Shown in pieces: positions 7,969 through 12,777 of a stretch of 12,777 nucleotides of DNA. Positions within the stretch are counted from its first letter, which is position 1. The number at the start of each line of letters is the position of its first letter. The notes beneath the pieces are model-generated. The model was not told where the DNA came from, did no database searches, and saw only the letters and a program-made list of their open reading frames with translations. The stretch spans positions 1 through 12,777 of the forward strand of contig JAJTHA010000097.1 of NCBI GenBank assembly GCA_021299565.1. The letters run 5' to 3'. This DNA is from Candidatus Caenarcanales bacterium. GTDB lineage: Bacteria > Cyanobacteriota > Vampirovibrionia > LMEP-6097. The position numbers and the translations under genes were made by a program.

Positions 7969-8385
7969 ATGCCCCAATCACTGCTAATTTCACACAAACA
8001 AATTAACTCAAATCTTGAGGATTTACTGTTGCGTTTAAGCTATTTTAAAAAAGAAATTGATAAAAACTCTCTATTGAAATTGACCAATCTATTAGTAAGG
8101 TATTTGCGTGCTGTTAAAAACAAACATTTTCTGGTGGAAGAAATAGAACTATTTCCAAGTGCTAATTTAAATCCAAATGATCTAGAACGATTACTAAAAG
8201 ATCATCAAGAAATATATTCGAAACTTCAATTACTAGAAGATAATTTGAAAATATATAATCATGAATTTGATGCAAAAATTCTTCAGGAAAAGATATTGTT
8301 TGTTGCTTATAATTTGATTTCTACAATACGACATCATGCTCAAAGAGAGGATTTGATGTTTAGTTACAAGCCCCGCCAGCTTTGA
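7969..8385 (+). CDS. Hemerythrin-like (HHE domain) protein
   Basis: A 138-residue single-domain four-helix protein predicted to bind a di-iron or similar metal centre, with O2, NO or iron sensing or storage as the usual family roles. The ligand set is visible in order: His9 in ISHKQIN, His53 and Glu57 in HFLVE, His79 in KDHQE, and His123 with Glu127 in HAQRE. This matches the H, HxxxE, H, HxxxE pattern of the family. The length is normal for a free-standing HHE domain and there is no signal peptide, so it is cytoplasmic. I chose the ATG at 7969 because the decayed paralogue at 2999 aligns from exactly that Met; an in-frame ATG at 7951 would add six residues. No strong Shine-Dalgarno site precedes either. 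It is divergent from the DUF58 gene, and its last 26 bp overlap the 3' end of the fibre gene on the other strand. Confidence 0.82.
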   Translation: MPQSLLISHKQINSNLEDLLLRLSYFKKEIDKNSLLKLTNLLVRYLRAVKNKHFLVEEIELFPSANLNPNDLERLLKDHQEIYSKLQLLEDNLKIYNHEFDAKILQEKILFVAYNLISTIRHHAQREDLMFSYKPRQL

Positions 8386-11300
8386 TTCCGGTCCAGGAAA
8401 CACCATCATAAAAACATAATTCACCTGTATCTGAATCTACATAAAGATCTCCCATCGTCGCAATTCCTGGCGGATTTAGTTGTGGATTCAGGTGTGCCAA
8501 ATTGGAAATATTTAACGTTGAAGCGTTAATAGTCGTAAAGTTTGCCGTTGTACCATTTAGCGTATTAAGAGTAGTCGTCGAAGTTTGTCCATTGATAAAT
8601 AAAGCATTATTGAGATTGATGTTTACATCCCCGCCATCACCGATAGTAACGGTGTCTTGACTTGCTGTTTCATTGAGTATAAGTAGAGTCTCTCCGCCAG
8701 CCGAAAACTGAATATCATCATCTTGTAATCTCATAAAAGTATCATTGTCGGTGAATCTATAAAGATATTGCCCTAAATGTAGATCATTGCTGATTTCTAC
8801 ACTACCAACTACATCCAATCTTTGGCTAGGACTAGTAGTCCCGATGCCAACGTTGCTCGAGCTACCCTCTGTAAACATATCGTTATTGAAATTTATATCT
8901 ATATCACCGCCATCTCCGATGGTAACTATATCCTGAGCACCATCTTCGTGTAAGTCAATCATCAATTCATTTCCAGCTCTCATTTCGATATCATCATCTT
9001 GATACCTTAGTGAAGTATCGGTATCAGCAACGTGATATAAATATTGCCCTATTGTTCCGTTACTTTCGATAAAAGCATCTCCTCTTACATCCAAGTTATA
9101 TCCAGGAGTGTTAGTCCCCAGCCCCAAACGATTTTGAGCATCATCCCAAAAAAGAGCAACTTCATCTGCCTGGAAGGATCCAGCAAGAGCACCGCGAAAT
9201 TGAATTGCACCGATCAAGCTACCTTGAGATGTGTCAGAGCCATTATTTACCACACTAACATTTGCCCAATAAGCTAGTCCACTAGGGTTTGTAGTGAGAA
9301 CGTAACCGGCTGTAGCACCATCAGGCATTATAATTCCGTTTGTTGTAATGGCTCCTCTTACTTCAAGCTTAGAGCTTGGAGTATTAGTTCCAATTCCCAT
9401 ATTTCTTGTCGTGGGATTGAAATACAAATGCGCGTTGTTTTGACTTAGTGCTCCAGAGCTGTTTGAGTATATGATGGAACCGTCTGTATAATTGATGTCC
9501 ACAGTAGTTGCATTTACTGTTGTTGCGTTGATGGTAGTTATTGCTCCTGTTGTTCCAGTAAAAGTATCCGAAAAAGTATTAGAGAATCTAGTACCCGTGG
9601 AACCCAGTGTATGAGCGGAGTTGCTATTTGGTCCAATATTTCCGAGAACTTGCAGTTTGAAATTATTTGGGTTGTTAGTTCCGATGCCTACATTTGTCGC
9701 ACTGGTGTCGACATAAAGTTGATTAGTGTTGACGGCAAAATCTCCTGTTGTTGCTAAAGCTATATTCAAGTTTTGTCCAGCTGTAGGAGTAAATGTCACC
9801 CCAGAACCAGAATCAAAATCAATATTAGAATCAGCGATAGAAACATTAGTGGAGTCGATATCAAGTGTAGCGTTAGCCGCAACCGCAAGTGTTCTTGTTC
9901 CAGCAACAAATGTCAAAGCACCATTAGCACCCAAATTGCCGCCATTATTGAATTGGAACTGGGTGTTGGAGCCTGCTGCAGCCGTAGTGCCCGCAGAAGA
10001 ACCATTAGTAAGGTTATAATTCACTCCCGAATCATCTTGAAAATATAATCTAGAGTTTGCCGAATTCACAAATACTTTACCGTAGTTAACAGTAGTAGTT
10101 GGTGCAGACCCTTCACGCAATGAAAAAGAAATATTTGTACCGTTTAGGGTTAGTAATGAGTGTGGGTTGGTGTTGCCGATACCGATACTACCACTAGTTA
10201 GTATAGATAGTCTTTCAGCATTACCACTACTAAATCTTATTGCTTTATTTGCAGATCCATCATCAATGACCACCGAAGTATTGCTGCCATTATAACCAAA
10301 TCTCGCTCTGTTATTTACTTGAATAAAAGCAGAATTTGCAATCGAACCATTCCCTGGTATCAAACCTAATAATGCCCCAGGGCTACCATTTATTGTTAAT
10401 TTATTGCCAGGATTGCTAGTGCCGATTCCAATTCTAGAAGCTGAAGTATCGATATACAATTGATTAGTGTTAACTGCAAAATCACCTGTACCACTCAAGT
10501 TGATATTCAAGTTGGATCCTGCTGCTGGATTGACATTGAAGGCTCCTGAGTTTTGAGTAAAAGTCGTAGAAACTCCATCAAATATAATATTTGGATCTGC
10601 GATTTCTAAATTACCATTAAGATCAAGAAGAGTATTTGCCGCAAAATCTAATTCTGTACCAGTGTAGCTATCGCTTAGATCTGATCGAATAAACTGTGAT
10701 GAATCTAAATTATCAAGAGTACTTGCATTACTTACTGATAGCGCAGTAGCTGCTCTCCATCTCGCTTGACCATTAGGTCCCGACGTGAGTATAGAACCAT
10801 TTGCTTGATTTGTGTCTTTGTATTGCAGTGAACCATTAATAAATAAACTAGTGAAGCGAGCTGTCGAACCATTGATATTTCCAAAGACACGCACAGGACC
10901 ATTTATCGTAGTTGTTCCATTCAATAAAGAATTTTGCATTAAGCCATTTGAGCCAAAAGCAAGTGTGCCATTCATCAAACCGCCGTTTATAAAAGTACCG
11001 ATAGGTCCTTGGGGTCCCTGCGGACCTACAATCCCCTGGGGACCTGGAGAGCCACTTGATCCTCTTTCTCCTCTTGCGCCAAGAATAGACCTAGTTCCAT
11101 TTGATGTGAAGTATAAGCTTTTTCCGTCATACTCCAGTGCCCCGTTAATAGGTTGATTGCTTAATAATCCTGAATTGAATTTGATTCCAGGATTGATTCC
11201 ATCTCCTGCTTTTACTGTGAAATAGTATGGATCGCTCACATCAAAATTTGATCCGTTATCCGTAGAATCATCATCGTCATCATCTATTTTCCATCTAATC

Positions 11301-11968
11301 ACATCATTTAATTCACCAAATGCTTTTCTGGTGACTGGTACTGTTAATTTATAAAAGCCAGAATTGTCTTTGATAATTCTAGTGGAGATTTGTTTTTGAG
11401 GCTTAGCTTCAAAACTTATTTTGTCAAAAATATATTTAAGATGACATTCTCCAAAGCTATCATTCGGACAGTCTGCATCACTGACGGCAATTGACTTTTC
11501 GTCAATTTGACTATCTAAATTAATCGCACTAATTTTTGTTTGATAAATATTTATCAATTTTTTGTTTGAATCATATAGTTCTAGTTCTATGTTTTTTTCG
11601 TTGTTTGTAAAATAACCAGGGTCCAGCGATATTACTCTGTTTTTATCATCAATTTGAAAACTCAGATTTTGTCTACTAATAAAATCTCTTTTTTGTCCAT
11701 TGATTTCATAAACATCAATCTGAAAACTACTTATATTCTGATTGCTTTTGTATAAATCACTCGTATCTAGTTTTGCTTTAAAATTTCTGGTTTTGCTTAA
11801 ATCAAACTTATTAATATATTCATGTACATAAAGTTTAAGCTCAGGCTTCTCTCCACTAATAAATGTAGTTTCTAAATACGTAGAATTACCATTATTTATT
11901 GCCTTAACTAAGCTGATACTTTGAGCATAAATTAAAAGTATTATTAATGATAGTTTTGAAACTCTCAA
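8360..11968 (-). CDS. Secreted fibrous repeat protein with collagen-like segment and GIGT repeats
   Basis: A 1202-residue exported protein, probably a surface fibre or adhesin. Residues 1-23 form a signal peptide (Arg/Lys, then LSLIILLIYAQ, cleavage after VKA). Residues about 24-290 form a globular N-domain with two Cys (CPNDSFGEC) and an acidic DDDDD near 228. Residues 297-323 are nine uninterrupted Gly-X-Y triplets including GPQGPQGPIG. Residues 326-404 are full of Asn-Gly turns. After that come six phage-tail-fibre-like motifs of the form xxGIGTxxPxxxLxVxG, near residues 511, 593, 758, 855, 947 and 1038, set in beta-rich repeats. The C-terminal cap reads LYVDSDTGELCFYDGVSW and ends GGACN, placing two Cys that could pair. 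No S74 self-cleaving chaperone, LPXTG, autotransporter barrel or transmembrane anchor is seen, so how it is attached is unknown. The start is a TTG, the first start-like codon from which the signal peptide reads well. It lies 63 bp downstream of the M48 peptidase gene on the same strand. Confidence 0.85.
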   Translation of the reverse strand: MRVSKLSLIILLIYAQSISLVKAINNGNSTYLETTFISGEKPELKLYVHEYINKFDLSKTRNFKAKLDTSDLYKSNQNISSFQIDVYEINGQKRDFISRQNLSFQIDDKNRVISLDPGYFTNNEKNIELELYDSNKKLINIYQTKISAINLDSQIDEKSIAVSDADCPNDSFGECHLKYIFDKISFEAKPQKQISTRIIKDNSGFYKLTVPVTRKAFGELNDVIRWKIDDDDDDSTDNGSNFDVSDPYYFTVKAGDGINPGIKFNSGLLSNQPINGALEYDGKSLYFTSNGTRSILGARGERGSSGSPGPQGIVGPQGPQGPIGTFINGGLMNGTLAFGSNGLMQNSLLNGTTTINGPVRVFGNINGSTARFTSLFINGSLQYKDTNQANGSILTSGPNGQARWRAATALSVSNASTLDNLDSSQFIRSDLSDSYTGTELDFAANTLLDLNGNLEIADPNIIFDGVSTTFTQNSGAFNVNPAAGSNLNINLSGTGDFAVNTNQLYIDTSASRIGIGTSNPGNKLTINGSPGALLGLIPGNGSIANSAFIQVNNRARFGYNGSNTSVVIDDGSANKAIRFSSGNAERLSILTSGSIGIGNTNPHSLLTLNGTNISFSLREGSAPTTTVNYGKVFVNSANSRLYFQDDSGVNYNLTNGSSAGTTAAAGSNTQFQFNNGGNLGANGALTFVAGTRTLAVAANATLDIDSTNVSIADSNIDFDSGSGVTFTPTAGQNLNIALATTGDFAVNTNQLYVDTSATNVGIGTNNPNNFKLQVLGNIGPNSNSAHTLGSTGTRFSNTFSDTFTGTTGAITTINATTVNATTVDINYTDGSIIYSNSSGALSQNNAHLYFNPTTRNMGIGTNTPSSKLEVRGAITTNGIIMPDGATAGYVLTTNPSGLAYWANVSVVNNGSDTSQGSLIGAIQFRGALAGSFQADEVALFWDDAQNRLGLGTNTPGYNLDVRGDAFIESNGTIGQYLYHVADTDTSLRYQDDDIEMRAGNELMIDLHEDGAQDIVTIGDGGDIDINFNNDMFTEGSSSNVGIGTTSPSQRLDVVGSVEISNDLHLGQYLYRFTDNDTFMRLQDDDIQFSAGGETLLILNETASQDTVTIGDGGDVNINLNNALFINGQTSTTTLNTLNGTTANFTTINASTLNISNLAHLNPQLNPPGIATMGDLYVDSDTGELCFYDGVSWTGIKAGGACN
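8590..9046 (-). repeat. Tandem 276-bp (92-residue) repeats near the fibre C-terminus
   Basis: The first unit starts at QYLYHVADTDT (codon beginning at 9046) and the second at QYLYRFTDNDT (codon beginning at 8770), exactly 276 bp apart. Each contains QDDDI, then an acidic strand, then TIGDGGDxxINxNN. The first unit continues through a GIGT motif into the second; the second stops after NNALFING. The fossil at 3049-3103 is closest to the second unit. Confidence 0.75.
9672..10651 (-). repeat. Dispersed pair of long repeats 741 bp apart inside the fibre gene
   Basis: Two segments share the same order of motifs: AAN-TLLDLNG/AANATLDID, then IADxNI, a FT stretch, NLNI, TGDFAVNTNQLY[IV]DTSA and a GIGT motif. 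The aligned Gln-Leu-Tyr codons lie 741 bp (247 codons) apart, at about 10413-10651 and about 9672-9910. They indicate growth of the fibre by internal duplication, with a different insert between the copies. Confidence 0.65.
11000..11080 (-). repeat. Collagen-like Gly-X-Y segment
   Basis: Nine consecutive Gly-X-Y triplets (residues 297-323 of the fibre protein), Pro- and Gln-rich at the C-terminal end. Such short collagen-like runs usually trimerise, which would align three chains before the repeat-rich shaft. Confidence 0.8.
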
Positions 11969-12006
11969 CCATTGTTTTATTCCAACAATTGATCAGGCTG
12001 GCCACC

Positions 12007-12035
12007 TTTAAAATAATATGCCGCGTTTATGTTAA
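12007..12035 (-). promoter_or_regulatory. Possible promoter for the fibre gene
   Basis: The minus strand shows TTAACA (12030-12035, five of six to -35), a 17-bp spacer and TTTAAA (12007-12012, four of six to -10). It overlaps the stop codon of the M48 gene. It would give the fibre gene its own transcript, but the -10 is weak in an AT-rich background and read-through from the peptidase gene is equally possible. Confidence 0.25.
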
Positions 12036-12715
12036 GCTTTGCAGCCAGCATCAGTAATAGCTTTTTTCAAATATTCAATACGGGTTGTATCAAGAGGATG
12101 AGTACTAAAATACTCAGCAATTTTTGGAGATTTTTGATTAGCTGCATTCTTTTCAAAAAATTCTAACTTGCCCGGCACATTGCAATAGAGTTTATTCATG
12201 ATGGCAACAGCAAACATATCTGCTTCTTTTTCAGCGCCTCTACTGTAATGCAGGCTTCCAAGATTAGCGGCAGCACCATAAACATTACTAGCAACCGTTT
12301 TTTCTTTGAAAAAAGCAGCTCCAATTAAAGAAAGTACTCCTGTTCTTACCATGCCGTTTATTGAGTGTCTTTCCTCGATATGACCAAGCTCATGCGCTAC
12401 TACAAAAGCAAGCGCTGATTGATTTTTGAGACTGTCAATTAAACCGGTGAAAACAACAATTTTTTTGCCTATAGTTGCATATGCATTTAGTACATCATTG
12501 CCTTCAACCAAAATAGTATATGCTTTAGGATCTTTATTTAGGCTTGTTACAAACTTATCAAGCATGCTCTGAACTTTTTTTTGTTCTGCTTCGATTTTTT
12601 TGGGATCAACTTTTGTTGTAGTCGTTGTATCAGCAGCTTTTAACGCCAGTGATGCAAAAAGAGAAATTACTAAAACTATGAAGCCAATCTTTTTCATAAG
12701 GGCAAATTTTAGCAT
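12032..12715 (-). CDS. Exported M48-family zinc metallopeptidase
   Basis: A 227-residue protein with an N-terminal signal peptide (MKKIGFIVLVISLFASLALKA, residues 7-27, cleavage after LKA), so it acts outside the cytoplasm. The mature protein is a compact M48 catalytic domain. NAYATIGKKIVVFTGLI at 77-93 is the usual strand before the active site. HELGH at 108-112 supplies two zinc-ligand His and the catalytic Glu109. SRGAEKEAD at 158-166 supplies the third ligand, Glu162, in ExxAD. FSTHPLDTTRI at 203-213 is the typical C-terminal motif. This layout matches small soluble M48 proteases of the BepA/LoiP type that handle misfolded envelope proteins. There are no TPR repeats, no lipobox, and no membrane segment apart from the signal peptide. 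Two starts are possible: ATG at 12715, or ATG at 12697, which gives the classic MKK signal start. The fibre gene lies 63 bp downstream on the same strand. Confidence 0.92.
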   Translation of the reverse strand: MLKFALMKKIGFIVLVISLFASLALKAADTTTTTKVDPKKIEAEQKKVQSMLDKFVTSLNKDPKAYTILVEGNDVLNAYATIGKKIVVFTGLIDSLKNQSALAFVVAHELGHIEERHSINGMVRTGVLSLIGAAFFKEKTVASNVYGAAANLGSLHYSRGAEKEADMFAVAIMNKLYCNVPGKLEFFEKNAANQKSPKIAEYFSTHPLDTTRIEYLKKAITDAGCKA

Positions 12716-12777
12716 TTCTCGCTTTTGTTAGCAGCCTTTTCATGTTTTCGCAGCATAAGCTAATTTTGTGTTCGCGA

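Noticed and set aside
10812..11156. Long plus-strand open frame opposite the collagen-like region.
   Set aside because: Its Pro/Gly pattern is the reverse complement of the Gly-X-Y codons; it is a shadow of the fibre gene.
8360..11968. Prophage tail-fibre gene, suggested by the GIGT motifs.
   Set aside because: It has a clear Sec-type signal peptide and no other phage gene is present in the window.
11971..11989. ATTGTT...AACAAT inverted repeat in front of the fibre start, considered as an RNA switch.
   Set aside because: Six AT-rich pairs form too weak a stem to support a regulatory claim.
11878..11996. A short overlapping frame (CTG or ATG start, upstream and across the fibre start) considered as a leader peptide.
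   Set aside because: Its composition looks like a shadow of the signal-peptide coding sequence, and nothing suggests conservation.
12640..12750. Short minus-strand frame starting MKRLLTKARN overlapping the M48 start.
   Set aside because: It is short, out of frame and ends inside the signal-peptide region, and nothing supports it as a gene.

Overview
This is an AT-rich bacterial chromosome segment that uses the standard code: TGA ends genes and tryptophan is TGG. It comes from an organism I cannot place. There is no rRNA, tRNA, phage, transposase or CRISPR signal. Two proteins have clear signal peptides, and one of them is a long fibrous surface-type protein. That fits a free-living or host-associated, probably uncultivated lineage, but the window alone does not settle the phylum or the envelope type.

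Layout, left to right. (1) At 1-554, minus strand, lies the 5' part of an unrecognised gene. Its reading frame is broken at a run of seven A (270-276), where it continues cleanly in the -1 frame to the window edge. (2) At 555-615 there is a divergent promoter region with an extended -10 element for each direction. (3) At 616-2979, plus strand, a two-gene operon encodes an unrecognised membrane protein and, 3 bp downstream, a MarR-type regulator fused to a GNAT acetyltransferase. (4) At 2980-3118 there is a short convergent gap that is not empty. It holds a scar made of the first 17 codons of a hemerythrin paralogue (plus strand) joined to a piece of a fibre-protein paralogue (minus strand). 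(5) At 3119-7933, minus strand, lies a 1604-codon gene whose only recognisable part is a DUF58 domain near the C-terminus. (6) At 7969-8385, plus strand, lies a single-domain hemerythrin. Its 3' end overlaps, tail to tail, a 1202-codon secreted repeat protein at 8360-11968, minus strand. That protein has a signal peptide, a globular N-domain, a short collagen-like segment, an Asn-Gly-rich strand/turn region, six GIGT-type repeats and a C-terminal cap with two Cys. (7) At 12032-12715, minus strand, lies an exported M48 zinc metallopeptidase just upstream of the fibre gene, possibly in one transcript with it.

How the parts relate. The regulator-acetyltransferase and the membrane protein are translationally close and probably co-expressed. 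The exported peptidase and the fibre protein both act outside the cytoplasm and are adjacent. The most informative observation is the scar at 2980-3118. It shows that the convergent hemerythrin/fibre pair once existed, in whole or part, in a second copy on the other side of the giant DUF58 gene, and that about 590 bp were lost from its middle. The block therefore has a history of duplication and decay.
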